From Sphingopyxis sp. JAI128 (lineage in GTDB: Bacteria > Pseudomonadota > Alphaproteobacteria > Sphingomonadales > Sphingomonadaceae): 64,000 nt of DNA. The notes below the pieces were generated by a model. It was not told the origin of the DNA and made no database searches. It saw only the letters and a list, made by a program, of their open reading frames with translations. The number at the start of each line of letters is the position of its first letter. Within the stretch, counting starts at the first letter, position 1. The translations under genes were made by a program, and so were the position numbers. The stretch covers positions 1 through 64,000 of the forward strand of contig NZ_JACHDA010000007.1 of NCBI RefSeq assembly GCF_014207235.1, read 5' to 3'. Positions 1 to 9,780 of this stretch are shown here, one piece after another.

Positions 1-280
1 GACAAATCCCCGCGACCCATGACTGCCCCCCAAAAAGCAGTCTTGAATCAGAAGAAGGCCGGTTTGGGAATCCCTTTTGTCAACACGGCCTAATTAGACG
101 GTTTTGAGCTTTGGGTAGGACCAAGTGAGACAGATGCTGACTGGTCGGTCAGGCCATCTGAACCTCAAACAACGATCATCCAGTTCTCATCTTCATCATC
201 TTGGGTGCACCATTCTCCATTGCTCGCTACAGCGCGATATCGCTTCCGGTGGTACGCTGCCGTCCCTCGCTTCAAACTTG
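1..280. other. Intergenic stretch, no gene seen
   Basis: No open reading frame with a credible start, ribosome binding site or family resemblance is visible here. The short frames are low-complexity or overlap the downstream repeat. It may hold the 3' flank of a gene outside the window. Confidence 0.5.
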
Positions 281-403
281 GGTGTCAGCTTTGGGGTGGT
301 TAGCCGTCACAGCCAGCTCCCCCCTCGTCACTCCGGACTTGATCCGGGGTCCATGACTTCGACGCCGCGATGGATCCCGGATCAGGTCCGGGATGACGAA
401 GCT
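281..403 (+). repeat. Extended REP-like element, copy 1
   Basis: The core (about 327-403) is a pair of imperfect palindromes, CGGACTTGATCCGG and GGATCCCGGATCAGGTCC, ended by GTCA and TGAC. It is preceded by a conserved arm starting near TTTGGGGTGG. The same arm plus core recurs at 63416-63532 in this orientation and at 46136-46255 reversed. Shorter copies lie at 41102-41178 and 63739-63829. This is an intergenic mobile palindromic repeat family, not a gene. Confidence 0.85.
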
Positions 404-461
404 AAATGAGCGCTCAGAATATTGCCGAACCGGGTTCGAAAACGGACCAGCGTCCAGCATG

Positions 462-1172
462 CTATCCCACGGCGTCGGCCACGTTCTTGGTTTCCACATT
501 GTGATATTCGACGACGTTCGTGCGATTTGTTTCGCCTCCGCTGCACAAGCCTGCTTTCGCAACCTTTACTGCGGCCTGCGTCCGGTTGGCGACATCGAGG
601 CGATTGAGCAAAGCGCGCACGCGGACTTTCACAGTGTTGACCGACGTGCGCTCCTCGCGTGCGATTTCCTTGTTGGACATGCCCGACCCCAGGTAACGCA
701 GCAGCCGCCACTGCGAAGCGACCAATCCAGCATTCAAAATGTCGTTGCGTTCTTCAGAAAGGACGATGTCGTCGTGGTCGTCCAGACGCACCTCATGACC
801 ATGCGCGGACAAGCCGACAAGATGAGTGAGCGCGTGGCGCGAGAGGTTCAGACCGGTCAACGACATTCGCGCCTTCAGGTCCATCAACCGTGCCAGCAGC
901 GGCGAATTGTGCCGGTCGCTCATCAAGATCCAGTGCGATTTCCGAAACGCCTCCGCGTTGGCAGCATCGCGTTGGATATCCTCGCCGTCATTGCCCGTGT
1001 CGACATAGATCACGATATCGGGGTCGAAGTTCAGCTCATCGCGCAAATTCGATGAAAGGATCGCGGCGGCCGCGACAATCGCGCCCGAACGACAATCGAT
1101 GGCATCGGTAACCGCTTCGCGTAGAAGCGTTTCGCGGCACAGGACGAGCACGGAGTAGGTCGAGTCTAACAT
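462..1172 (-). CDS. LuxR-family HTH transcriptional regulator with atypical receiver-like N-terminus
   Basis: A 236-residue protein. Residues about 155-215 form a GerE/LuxR helix-turn-helix with the family pattern LRYLGSGMSNKEIAREE followed by VNTVKVRVRALLNRLDV. The N-terminal 120 residues look like a degenerate receiver (DPDIVIYVDTG near the usual phospho-acceptor strand), so phosphorylation is uncertain. I chose the ATG at 1172 because GAGGGG lies a few bases upstream. A longer frame to 1205 lacks this. The gene is transcribed away from the fimbrial operon at 1729, with a palindrome between them, so it may regulate that operon; this is inference from position. Confidence 0.75.
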   Translation of the reverse strand: MLDSTYSVLVLCRETLLREAVTDAIDCRSGAIVAAAAILSSNLRDELNFDPDIVIYVDTGNDGEDIQRDAANAEAFRKSHWILMSDRHNSPLLARLMDLKARMSLTGLNLSRHALTHLVGLSAHGHEVRLDDHDDIVLSEERNDILNAGLVASQWRLLRYLGSGMSNKEIAREERTSVNTVKVRVRALLNRLDVANRTQAAVKVAKAGLCSGGETNRTNVVEYHNVETKNVADAVG

Positions 1173-1728
1173 AAAGCCCCTCAGCTTATCGATCCGGCTG
1201 GGCAAACTGCGACCCGAGAGGTTTGCGCCAGATAGTTGGAGGCGGCGCCCCTGCGCCTAAACCCCCACCACTTTGACCAATGACTTGGTCATTTGGGGGC
1301 GCCGTCTTCAAAACGAATCGGAATTGTTCGCCCCAACTTTACACTTTACGCGATGTTAACGGCGAATCAAGGTTGCACAGACAGCAGACCGAAGCCGTAG
1401 CGGGACGGCATTTCTGATTTCGGCTGTTTCGCGACGCTGACCATCAGGAATGGATTCCAGTGGCTGCACCACGCTTTGGGACAGCGCTGATATCTTAAGT
1501 TCTAAAATCCCCCCACTTGGATAAGAGCCGGCTTGCCGGCGTGCAAGCCTGCGCCATCAGCGTCCCGCAGCGAATCCCCTGTTCCGATTTCCGTACGATT
1601 CTGGCGCGTTTAACTTGCAAATTGAGAGGCAAGGTGGGGCGACCAATGACAATAAGACCCCGCGACGTCGCTTGGCTGGTTTCGGCCATGTCTCTCTTTT
1701 TGTTAAAAAATGAGGAAAGGACTTGATC
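1173..1728. other. Divergent intergenic region upstream of the fimbrial operon
   Basis: About 550 bases without a credible gene between the LuxR-type regulator and the pilin gene. It should hold both promoters. The one clear structure is the nested palindrome at 1262-1299. I could not assign -35/-10 boxes with confidence. Confidence 0.6.
1262..1299. promoter_or_regulatory. Nested palindrome, candidate operator or hairpin
   Basis: A perfect 7-bp inverted repeat TGACCAA-tgac-TTGGTCA (1274-1291) sits inside an outer CCCCCA (1262-1267) / TGGGGG (1294-1299) pair. No T-run follows, so it is not a standard terminator. Its place between the regulator and the fimbrial operon makes an operator the simplest reading, but binding is not shown. 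Confidence 0.45.
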
Positions 1729-2244
1729 ATGAAAAATGCAATCTTCCTGGCAGCGCTTCCGCTCGCCCTGGCGGCGGTTCCTGCTGCGGCGCAGGATTCG
1801 GAAAGCTATGCCATCAACCTCAGCGGCTCGGTCGCCAGCAATTGCGAACTCGTCCCTGAAGGATCGGGTTCGTACAATGTCGATATGCTCGACACCGGCA
1901 ACCAGGGATCGCTGACCATTCTCTATTCGTGCAACTCTCCCTACACGGTGTCGCTGACGTCCTTGAATGGCGGCATGGAGCATCAGGAAAGCAGCGGCGC
2001 GGTGAACATCGACTATGATGTCGAATCGATCGGCTTCGGCAACGCCGGCGGCGTATCGAGCGTCAATTCGGCCGCGATCACCAGCCCGACCGTCATCGGC
2101 ACCAACAATGATTGGGAAAATATCCTGACCAATGGTGGCGTCCGTACCGGAAACCTCGACCTCAGCTTCGACAGCCTTTCCGAATATGCGGTTGCCGGGA
2201 CGTACGAAGACACGCTGACCATCACGCTGGCAGCAAATTATTGA
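1729..2244 (+). CDS. Fimbrial major subunit (spore coat U-like pilin), exported
   Basis: A 171-residue precursor with a clear signal peptide of about 22 residues ending AVPAAAQ. The mature part begins with an alternating beta-strand pattern, has two cysteines (SNCEL and YSCNS) able to form the pilin-fold disulfide, and ends GTYEDTLTITLAANY. That ending is the typical C-terminal donor strand region of chaperone-usher and SCPU-type pilins. The ATG at 1729 is preceded by GAGGAAAGG with 8 bases spacing; a TTG two codons upstream is possible but less likely. It is the first gene of the operon with chaperone, usher and a second subunit, and is the likely shaft protein. Confidence 0.8.
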   Translation: MKNAIFLAALPLALAAVPAAAQDSESYAINLSGSVASNCELVPEGSGSYNVDMLDTGNQGSLTILYSCNSPYTVSLTSLNGGMEHQESSGAVNIDYDVESIGFGNAGGVSSVNSAAITSPTVIGTNNDWENILTNGGVRTGNLDLSFDSLSEYAVAGTYEDTLTITLAANY

Positions 2245-2392
2245 CGGTCCCCCCGGCTTCATGGCGGACGACCCCCCATGAGGCACCCGGTGCAGGTTGG
2301 ATGGGGCTTTGCTCCATCCGGCCTGTGCTGGCGTTTGCGGGATCGCCGATACGGGAGTTCATTTGGGTCCAATCATTTGGGGGGAGGCCGGT

Positions 2393-3154
2393 TTGTTCAG
2401 GAAAATCTTCGCGTTCATTGCGGGAGCCGCCATACTGGCGGTCGGGACGCTGGTTCCGTTGGGAGCCTATGACCTCACGCCGATTGTCGTTCAGCTGCGG
2501 CCGAGTGGCGCCGCGTCGGCCCAGCAGATGACGATTACAAATTCGCATGAACAGCCGATCGCGATCGAGGTGAAAGCGTACAAGCGCGAGCAGCTTGCCG
2601 ACGGAACCGACCGGCTGGTGCTCGAAACGCAAGATATTCTCATCACGCCGCCGCAAATGGTGATTGCGCCCAAATCCAGCCAGACCTTCAAGGTTCGCTG
2701 GGTAGGCGATCCCAGCCCGGAACGCGAGCTTGCCTACCGCATCGTGACCACCCAACTGCCCATCAAATTCAAATCCCGGAAAACGGGCGACACGACCGCC
2801 AATGTGAGTCTGGCCTATCGTTACGAGGCGGCATTATATGTGACGCCGCCGGGCAAGGTTCCCGATGCGTCACTCGCTCAAATACAGGAAACGACCGACA
2901 GTAGCGGCCAGACATGGCTCGAGCTGTCGATCAAGAATGATGGTAGCGCGCGCGCGCTGATCGACAAACCCACGCTGCTATTGCATTCGGCCGGGGGGAG
3001 CAGCGTAACGCTGACCGGGGCGCAATTGGCGGAGCTTCAAAACCTCAATGTTCTGGCCGGCAGCGAGCGCAAGGTTCGCCTTCCCTGGCCAGACAACCTG
3101 CCGCGCGGCCCGGTCACCGGCGAGCTTCAGAAAACCTACACGATCTTAAAGTGA
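2393..3154 (+). CDS. Periplasmic pilus assembly chaperone (PapD-like)
   Basis: A 253-residue protein when started at the TTG at 2393, which has GGGGAGG five bases upstream. The longer in-frame ATG at 2297 would put 32 residues ahead of the signal peptide and lacks a ribosome site. After the hydrophobic leader (FAFIAGAAILAVGTLVPL), the first Ig-like domain carries PIVVQLRPSGAASAQQMTITN and the LAYRIV strand typical of PapD-type chaperones. The second domain ends in GELQKTYTILK. Such chaperones donate a strand to unfolded pilins and hand them to the usher encoded next, 21 bases downstream. Confidence 0.82.
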   Translation: MFRKIFAFIAGAAILAVGTLVPLGAYDLTPIVVQLRPSGAASAQQMTITNSHEQPIAIEVKAYKREQLADGTDRLVLETQDILITPPQMVIAPKSSQTFKVRWVGDPSPERELAYRIVTTQLPIKFKSRKTGDTTANVSLAYRYEAALYVTPPGKVPDASLAQIQETTDSSGQTWLELSIKNDGSARALIDKPTLLLHSAGGSSVTLTGAQLAELQNLNVLAGSERKVRLPWPDNLPRGPVTGELQKTYTILK

Positions 3155-3175
3155 GCGGGGCGCGATGGAACGGCC

Positions 3176-5848
3176 ATGGGCGCGCAATTCGAGCCAACAA
3201 GAACGCCATGGCGACCGGACCGGACATTCAGAGCGTCCGCAGGCGTCGTCGCAATCGCGATCGGCCTTTACGTCGGCCCGCTCCATGCTGCGGTGGCGGA
3301 GGTCGACCAGAGCATCTCTGAAGTTGGCGACGATCTGAAAGTCGATCCCGCCGATATCGCAGACGCCAGCGACGGCGACCTCGATGTCGATGCATCGACC
3401 GACGACATCTACCGCCAAGTGTTCGGCACCGAACGCCCGACGCTCGGTCTCGGCGACTATGCGGTACAGATTTCGAACATCTATGTCGGCGATTTTGCGA
3501 TCTCGCCCGGCCCCGCCGACAGCGGCAGTATCGAGGCCCGTTTCGTACGCGAGACGCTGGTGCCATTGATAGTGAACGAAAAGCGCGCGGCCTTCGAGGC
3601 GCTGGCCGACAATGCGAAAATCGTAAGTTTCGATGCGCTGCGCGATGCGGGCATCCAACTGCAGTTCGACAATGCACGGCTGGTGCTGCAGATCGACATA
3701 CCGAACGAAATGCGAGGCGTTTCCGACTTATATATCCGATCGATCCGCCGACGCGACGAGCTTCAACGCATACCGCAAAGTCGCGTTTCGGGCTATGTCT
3801 CCGGCCGTGTGGGGCTGACGTTCGTCGAAGACGCGACCAGCGATATCGAAGGCCATTATCGGACCGTCGCCGACGTGGATGTTGCCATGAACATCCACGG
3901 CATCGCCGCCGAAGCCGAGTTTCGCTACGATGATCGCGCGCAACGAAAATTCAGGCGCGGCGACGTGCGGCTGACCTATGACGACCGCGCTTCGCTCATC
4001 CGGTACGAGGTGGGCGATTTGACGATCGGGCGGCGTCCGTTTCAACTGGCGCCGCGAATGGCCGGGGTTTCGGCGTTTAGAAAATATACCATCAACCCCT
4101 ATCTCGATATTCGCCCGTCTCCCGAACAACAGTTTCAGCTTGAACGGGATGCGCGGGTCCAGGTTTTCGTGAACGGCGTTCCCACCCGCAGCTTCGACCT
4201 GGGGAGCGGACGCTATAATCTGCGCGGTTTTCCCCTGGTTTCATCGGCGGCGAACGATGTCGAGTTGTTGATTACCTACGCCAGCGGCGAAACCGAGCGC
4301 CTGCTGTTCCCAGCCTTTTTCGATATCGACCTGCTGAAGCCGGGGTTGCTCGATTTTGCGGTGAATGCCGGGGTGCCATTTCGCGACGAAGGCGGCGTAC
4401 GGCGATACGACACGGGCAATTACAACATGACCGGCTATGTCCGCTATGGGATTTCAGAGGCGCTGACCCTTGGAGCAAATTGGGAGGGCGACCGGTATTT
4501 CAGCAATGTCGGCGTGGAAACGCTCTGGGCAACCCGGTTCGGCACATTTGCTTTCAATCTCGCGACCGACGTTCGCGTTCCGGGATTGGACAGCGGACGC
4601 GCCTCGCTCCAATATCGCTGGCGCGAGGGCGATCCGGCGCGCGACCGGACAATCGATGCGTCGCTGACGATGACGGGGCGCAATTTCCGGACCCTCAACA
4701 ATATTACCGGCGGCGATTTTGTCGCCAAGCTGGCGCGGTTCCGGATCAGCCAGCGCGTGAGTACGCGCGGCCGCGCCCAAATATACGGAGCCTATGAAGA
4801 CTATCGCGGTTTTCGCGACAGCTACAGCGTCGGCGTCAACTATCTCCATCAATTTCGCTTCGGCAACCTGTCGGGAAGCGTCGAGTATCGACGTACATCG
4901 GAGAAATCGGGACTGGGTTTCAGCGTGGGGATGACCATACCCTTCGGGCGCGCGTCGCTGACGGCATCGTTCGACAGCCAGGACAATAATGCGCGCGTTT
5001 TCTATAATCAGGTCGGGGCGAATGGCATCGGCAGCATGTCGCTCAACGCGGCCATCGAACGGCGCGATGGCGCCGACCGACAATTTGTCCGCGCATCCTA
5101 TTTCGGCAACCGGTTCGAGGCCACAGCCGAACAGACGGCGCGCAACTATTTCTCGGATGGCGGCCGCGACCTGCGGAGCGACCTGACTTTCGGTACGGCG
5201 CTGGTGATGGCCGACGGCCATTTCGCACTCAGTCGGCCAGTCACCAACAGCTTTGCGATATTCGACGCCGACAGCGCTGCGGGTGATCATCAATTGTTCG
5301 TTGAGCCGCGGGTCGGTTTCGGTTCGGCCGATGTGACCTATTCGGGGAAGAGCGGCGCGCTGGGTCCAGCGGTGGTCACAACACTTACCCCCTATTTCAA
5401 TCGCGCGATCCAGGTCGACGCCCCCGATGCGCCGGCCGGCAGCTCACTGGGCGGCGAAGTGTTCGTTCTTAATCCCGGCTATCGCAGCGGCTATTATATT
5501 ACGGTCGGCAATGACCGGAATGTCTCGATCGTCGGCAATTTGACCGACCGTGATGGCGATGTCCTTGCGTATGTCGCGGGAGAGGCGGTGCTGCTCGACG
5601 GGAATGCGGAGAGCGCGGAACCCGATGCCGACACGCATATTCCGTTGTTCACCAACGCGGCAGGGCGGTTTTTCGTCGAAGGGGTCGAAGCGGGAAAAAG
5701 CTATCGACTTATGATCGATGTCGACGGGCGGACGATCAGCGCAACCGTAGCCGTACCTGAAGATGCCGAAGGAATTTTCCGGCTCGATACGCCGATCCGC
5801 TTTGACATGGACGCGGCCCGCCGCAGCGAGGAGAATGAAAATGAATAA
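3176..5848 (+). CDS. Outer membrane fimbrial usher
   Basis: An 890-residue protein of usher length. It has an N-terminal signal segment (about residues 20-39, ending in LHAAVA), a periplasmic N-domain, then a long series of amphipathic beta strands that would form the 24-strand pore with plug. Typical usher phrases include VQVFVNGVPTRSFDLGSGRYNLRGFP (about residues 329-354, plug/barrel) and YGISEALTLGANWEG. The C-terminal 100 residues (TDRDGDVLAYVAGEAV through FFVEGVEAGKSYRLMID) resemble the carboxypeptidase-regulatory-like beta sandwich at the end of ushers. Its stop overlaps the next start, so translation is probably coupled. I cannot assign the usher clade. Confidence 0.87.
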   Translation: MGAQFEPTRTPWRPDRTFRASAGVVAIAIGLYVGPLHAAVAEVDQSISEVGDDLKVDPADIADASDGDLDVDASTDDIYRQVFGTERPTLGLGDYAVQISNIYVGDFAISPGPADSGSIEARFVRETLVPLIVNEKRAAFEALADNAKIVSFDALRDAGIQLQFDNARLVLQIDIPNEMRGVSDLYIRSIRRRDELQRIPQSRVSGYVSGRVGLTFVEDATSDIEGHYRTVADVDVAMNIHGIAAEAEFRYDDRAQRKFRRGDVRLTYDDRASLIRYEVGDLTIGRRPFQLAPRMAGVSAFRKYTINPYLDIRPSPEQQFQLERDARVQVFVNGVPTRSFDLGSGRYNLRGFPLVSSAANDVELLITYASGETERLLFPAFFDIDLLKPGLLDFAVNAGVPFRDEGGVRRYDTGNYNMTGYVRYGISEALTLGANWEGDRYFSNVGVETLWATRFGTFAFNLATDVRVPGLDSGRASLQYRWREGDPARDRTIDASLTMTGRNFRTLNNITGGDFVAKLARFRISQRVSTRGRAQIYGAYEDYRGFRDSYSVGVNYLHQFRFGNLSGSVEYRRTSEKSGLGFSVGMTIPFGRASLTASFDSQDNNARVFYNQVGANGIGSMSLNAAIERRDGADRQFVRASYFGNRFEATAEQTARNYFSDGGRDLRSDLTFGTALVMADGHFALSRPVTNSFAIFDADSAAGDHQLFVEPRVGFGSADVTYSGKSGALGPAVVTTLTPYFNRAIQVDAPDAPAGSSLGGEVFVLNPGYRSGYYITVGNDRNVSIVGNLTDRDGDVLAYVAGEAVLLDGNAESAEPDADTHIPLFTNAAGRFFVEGVEAGKSYRLMIDVDGRTISATVAVPEDAEGIFRLDTPIRFDMDAARRSEENENE

Positions 5849-6782
5849 TCGATCTTGGGGCCCTTTGGCGATTATCGCATTGTTCGCGGCCAGCGGCGAC
5901 GCGGCGCGCGCGCAGGATGTCATCGATGGAAGCGGGGGGCCGTGCCGCCTCGATCTAAGCCTGGCGGGCGGCGTCGATTGGTTGGGACCAGTCGGCCGCG
6001 GTTACGACATATTTTCCAAAGCCGAATCCTATGAAAGCGTCACGGTCGAAATTCGGCATAGCGGGGCAGCCTGCCGCTTTTTCCTGACGGGTTTTGACCG
6101 GTCGGCGGGTGGCAGGCCTTCCCTTGCCAACGGATCGAATGAACTTGTCTATGACGTGCTGCCGACCGCAAACGGTCCCTCGCTCTTGAGCCCCGACTAT
6201 TTCGGGTCGCAACAATCGAGGATCGAGGGAATGTTTCCCGCGGGTTCGAGCGTGCAAGTCGTCGCATTGCTCGTCGCGATCCCTGCCGGGCAAATCGTCC
6301 GTAGCGGGCGCTATCAGGGACAGGCGATGCTGCGTCTCTTTTCGGATATCGAAGGCAACCCTCAACTCCAGGGGGAAGCTCCGTTGACGATCACGACGCG
6401 CGTGCCGTCCGCACTCGTGGTCAATTCCCCGGATTTCGGCGGCGGGGCACGCGAGACCAATATCGACCTAGGCGATTTGAACGGCGCTGCGGAGCGCGAG
6501 GTGCAATTCGAGATGCGAGCCAACGCTGACGTCAATATGAGTTTTCATTCGGCAAGCGGCGGCGTCCTCTCGCATGCGAATGGCGCGCCCGGCGTTCGGT
6601 ACGAAGTTCTGGTTCGCGGCGCACCCGTCGATATCGCATCGCGCGACATGGTGATGTTGCCGTTCCGACCCGACGGGCTGGATTATGATATTCCGGTGCA
6701 ATTTCGCGTTCCAGGTCAAGGCGCAAGCCGCGCCGCCGGTCAATATCACGACACCTTGACGATCACATTCAATGTACCGTGA
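5841..6782 (+). CDS. Exported fimbrial subunit, probable tip or adhesin
   Basis: A 313-residue precursor with a signal peptide of about 25 residues ending AARAQ. It starts at the ATG at 5841, seven bases after GAGGAGA and inside the last codons of the usher; another ATG at 5835 is too close to that site. The last 30 residues (AAGQYHDTLTITFNVP) match the pilin C-terminal strand pattern seen in the operon's first gene. The extra N-terminal domain suits a two-domain tip subunit like those that end usher operons. Binding target unknown. Confidence 0.68.
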   Translation: MNNRSWGPLAIIALFAASGDAARAQDVIDGSGGPCRLDLSLAGGVDWLGPVGRGYDIFSKAESYESVTVEIRHSGAACRFFLTGFDRSAGGRPSLANGSNELVYDVLPTANGPSLLSPDYFGSQQSRIEGMFPAGSSVQVVALLVAIPAGQIVRSGRYQGQAMLRLFSDIEGNPQLQGEAPLTITTRVPSALVVNSPDFGGGARETNIDLGDLNGAAEREVQFEMRANADVNMSFHSASGGVLSHANGAPGVRYEVLVRGAPVDIASRDMVMLPFRPDGLDYDIPVQFRVPGQGASRAAGQYHDTLTITFNVP

Positions 6783-7003
6783 CCGACGCGGAACGGGATA
6801 GGCGCCATTTGCTGCCAGTCGGGCAATTGCCCGCTATCGGCCGCTGACCCTGGCTCGCGGCGGAACGTCCGCTCTCCGTGGGAGAAGGCGGGTTGGGAGA
6901 AGGCGGGCGGCTGGGCGGATCATGTCGGCCAAGTCGAGGCCGGTTCCATATTTTACCGGTAGCGATGGAAATGCCGGGGCGGCTATGCTTTACTCGGCGC
7001 GCA

Positions 7004-9274
7004 ATGGCCGAGCAGACACCCCGGTACAAGACCTATGACAGCCCCGCCGGCGGTTGGGGCGCGGCGGCGGCGACCGCGAAGGTACTGATGGAGCAGAGCG
7101 TCGTCGGCAAGGGCTCGCGCGCGCTGCTCGCGATGAACCAGCCCGGCGGCTTCAAATGCCCGAGCTGCGCCTTTCCCGACGCGACCTGCACCAAGAAGCT
7201 CGAATTCTGCGAAAATGGCGCGAAGGCGCTCGCGCACGAGGCGACCAAATTCCGCGTGACGCGGGACTTCTTCGCGCAGCATAGCGTCGCCGAGTTGATG
7301 GAACGGTCGGACTATTGGCTCGAAATGCAGGGCCGGCTGACCGAGCCGATGCGCTATGACGCGGCGACAGATCATTATGTGCCGGTGAGTTGGAACGACG
7401 CCTTTGCGCTGATCGGCGAGCATCTGCGCGCGCTCGATGATCCGAATCAGGCCGAATTCTACACGTCGGGCCGCACCGCGAACGAGACCGCCTTCCTCTA
7501 TTCGATCTTCGTGCGCGAATATGGCACCAACAATTTCCCCGACTGTTCGAACATGTGCCACGAACCGACGAGCCGCGGGCTGCCGCACTCGATCGGGGTC
7601 GGCAAGGGCACGGTGATCCTCGACGATTTCGAGCATGCCGAGGCCATTTTCCTGATCGGGCACAACGCCGGCACAAATGCGCCGCGGATGATGACCCCGC
7701 TGGTCGAGGCCCGGGGACGCGGGGTGCCGATCGTCGCGGTCAACCCGATGCCCGAGCGCGCGCTGATCAAGTTCACCGAGCCGCAGGACATCGTCCAGAT
7801 GGCGACCTTCGGTTCGACCGACATCACCAGCGAATTCGTGCATATCAAGGTCGGCGGCGATCTCGCGCTGCTGAAGGGCATGATGAAGATATTGTTCGAG
7901 CGCGAGGCCGCGGGCGAAACGGTGCTCGACCATGATTTCATCGCCGAACATACGTCGGGGTTCGATGCGCTGCGCGCCGATATCGAGGCGCTGGACTGGC
8001 CCGACCTTGTTGCAGCGGCGGGGATCGACGAGTCGCAGATCCGACGCTGCGCCGAAATCTATATCCGTTCGAACGCGACGCTCATCTGCTACGGCATGGG
8101 CGTGACGCAGCATCAGCGGGGGTCGGAGCTCGTCCAGCAGATCGCGAACCTGCTACTGCTCAAGGGCAATTTCGGCAAACCCGGCGCGGGCATTTCGCCG
8201 ATCCGCGGCCATTCGAACGTGCAGGGCGACCGCACCGTCGGGATCGACGAAAAGCCGGGGGAGGAATATCTCGACCGCGTCCGCGACGTGTTCGGTTTCG
8301 AACCGCCGCGCGGCGAGGGCCATCATGCCGTCGAATCGGTGGAGGCGATGCTCGCGGGCACGGCCAAGGTCTTCATCGGGCTCGGCGGCAATTTCGTCCG
8401 GGCGGTGCCCGACACCGACCGTTCCTATGCCGCGATGCGAAAGCTCGACCTCACCGTCGGCATCGCGACCAAGCTCAACCGCGGGCACCTCGTCCATGGC
8501 AGGGACGCGCTGATCCTCCCCGTCGTCGCGCGCTCCGAACGGATCGAAACCGCGAAGGGCGAGCAGTTCGTGACGATCGAGGATTCGATGTCGAACGTCA
8601 CCGCCTCGCGCGGCGTGCTCGACCCCGCGAGCCCGCACCTGCTGCCCGAGACCGAGATCGTCTGCCGCATGGCGATGGCGGCGCTGCCCGACAGCAAGGT
8701 CGACTGGGCGCGCTATATCGACGATTATGGCCTGATCCGCGACAAGATCGCCGAGGTCTATCCCGCGCTCTACGAGGGATTTTCGGAACGCATCAAGGCG
8801 CCGATGGGGTTTCACCTCGACATACCGCCGCGCCGCCGCGTCTGGGCAACGCCGAACGGCAAGGCGAATTTCCTCCTGCTGCCGGGGCTTGCGGTCAATG
8901 CGCCGGTCGCCGATCCCGACATGCTGCGGCTCGCCACCGTACGTTCGCACGACCAGTTCAACACGACGATCTATAGCTATAACGACCGATATCGCGGCGT
9001 GTATAACGACCGGATGGTGCTGTTCATGAACGCCGACGACATCGCGGCGCGCGGGCTGGAGGCAGGCGCGAAGGTCGCGCTCGAAACGATCGGAACCGAC
9101 GGCATCGCGCGGCGCGTCGACGGGCTCACGATCATCGACTATCCGATGTCGCGCGGATCGGTCGCCGGCTATTATCCCGAACTCAACCCGTTGATGCCGC
9201 TTGGCCTCTACGACAAGACAAGCGGCTGCCCCGCGGCGAAGTCGACTCCGGTGCGCGTCGTCGCGATGCGCTAG
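7004..9274 (+). CDS. FdhF/YdeP-family molybdopterin oxidoreductase
   Basis: A 756-residue protein of the formate dehydrogenase alpha-like YdeP group. An N-terminal cluster-binding region has CPSCAFPDATC and EFCENG (about residues 50-70). The segment DCSNMCHEPTS (about residues 180-190) aligns with the place where formate dehydrogenase H has its metal-ligating selenocysteine, so a cysteine is the likely Mo ligand. A C-terminal dinucleotide-binding domain runs from about 640 (TVRSHDQFNTTIYS). I chose the ATG at 7004; upstream frame is low-complexity. It converges on mobA and fdhD, which make and sulfurate its bis-MGD cofactor. The substrate of YdeP-type enzymes is not settled, so formate oxidation should not be assumed. 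Confidence 0.85.
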   Translation: MAEQTPRYKTYDSPAGGWGAAAATAKVLMEQSVVGKGSRALLAMNQPGGFKCPSCAFPDATCTKKLEFCENGAKALAHEATKFRVTRDFFAQHSVAELMERSDYWLEMQGRLTEPMRYDAATDHYVPVSWNDAFALIGEHLRALDDPNQAEFYTSGRTANETAFLYSIFVREYGTNNFPDCSNMCHEPTSRGLPHSIGVGKGTVILDDFEHAEAIFLIGHNAGTNAPRMMTPLVEARGRGVPIVAVNPMPERALIKFTEPQDIVQMATFGSTDITSEFVHIKVGGDLALLKGMMKILFEREAAGETVLDHDFIAEHTSGFDALRADIEALDWPDLVAAAGIDESQIRRCAEIYIRSNATLICYGMGVTQHQRGSELVQQIANLLLLKGNFGKPGAGISPIRGHSNVQGDRTVGIDEKPGEEYLDRVRDVFGFEPPRGEGHHAVESVEAMLAGTAKVFIGLGGNFVRAVPDTDRSYAAMRKLDLTVGIATKLNRGHLVHGRDALILPVVARSERIETAKGEQFVTIEDSMSNVTASRGVLDPASPHLLPETEIVCRMAMAALPDSKVDWARYIDDYGLIRDKIAEVYPALYEGFSERIKAPMGFHLDIPPRRRVWATPNGKANFLLLPGLAVNAPVADPDMLRLATVRSHDQFNTTIYSYNDRYRGVYNDRMVLFMNADDIAARGLEAGAKVALETIGTDGIARRVDGLTIIDYPMSRGSVAGYYPELNPLMPLGLYDKTSGCPAAKSTPVRVVAMR

Positions 9275-9780
9275 CCCGACAGCCGGGCGAGGTCGGCGGG
9301 ACTGTTGATATTGGGCGGCACGAAATCGCACGTCACCGCGCGCGCGCCGATCCGCCGGGCAAAGGCGCGCACCGCCAGGTCGCGTTCGTCCTCCAGCATC
9401 GCCTGCAGCGTCGCCAGCGCCGGAACCGGCCACAGCCCGATCACCGGCTGGCTGTCCAGAAAGGCGGGCGCGGGTTCGAGCAGCGCGCGGAGGTCGGCGG
9501 GCAGGCGCACGCAATCGACCGATATCGTCAGCAATTGATCGAAGCCTCCCTCCGCCGCGTGGCCAAGTGCGCCCGCAAAGGCGCCGAGCGGTCCCATGTC
9601 GGGGCGCGGCCAGTCGGCAATCCCGCCGTCGCGGCCGACGATGACCAGCGCGTCACAGTGCAGGGCCAGCGCCGCCAGCGCATGGTCGAGCAATGTTCGC
9701 CCGTCCAGCGTCGCGAGCGCCTTGTCCGACCCGAAGCGGCGCGACCGCCCGCCCGCAAGCACCGCGCCGAGCGTCCTCAT
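9271..9780 (-). CDS. mobA: Molybdenum cofactor guanylyltransferase
   Basis: A 169-residue cytoplasmic protein with the nucleotidyltransferase motif LAGGRSRRFGSDKAL at residues 8-22 and PDMGPLGAFAG further in, both standard for MobA. It joins GMP to molybdopterin to form the guanine dinucleotide cofactor used by the oxidoreductase at 7004. It is slightly shorter than E. coli MobA (about 194). The start overlaps the stop of fdhD by 4 bases, so the two are probably co-translated. Its own stop overlaps the convergent oxidoreductase stop in the shared tetramer CTAG. Confidence 0.85.
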   Translation of the reverse strand: MRTLGAVLAGGRSRRFGSDKALATLDGRTLLDHALAALALHCDALVIVGRDGGIADWPRPDMGPLGAFAGALGHAAEGGFDQLLTISVDCVRLPADLRALLEPAPAFLDSQPVIGLWPVPALATLQAMLEDERDLAVRAFARRIGARAVTCDFVPPNINSPADLARLSG

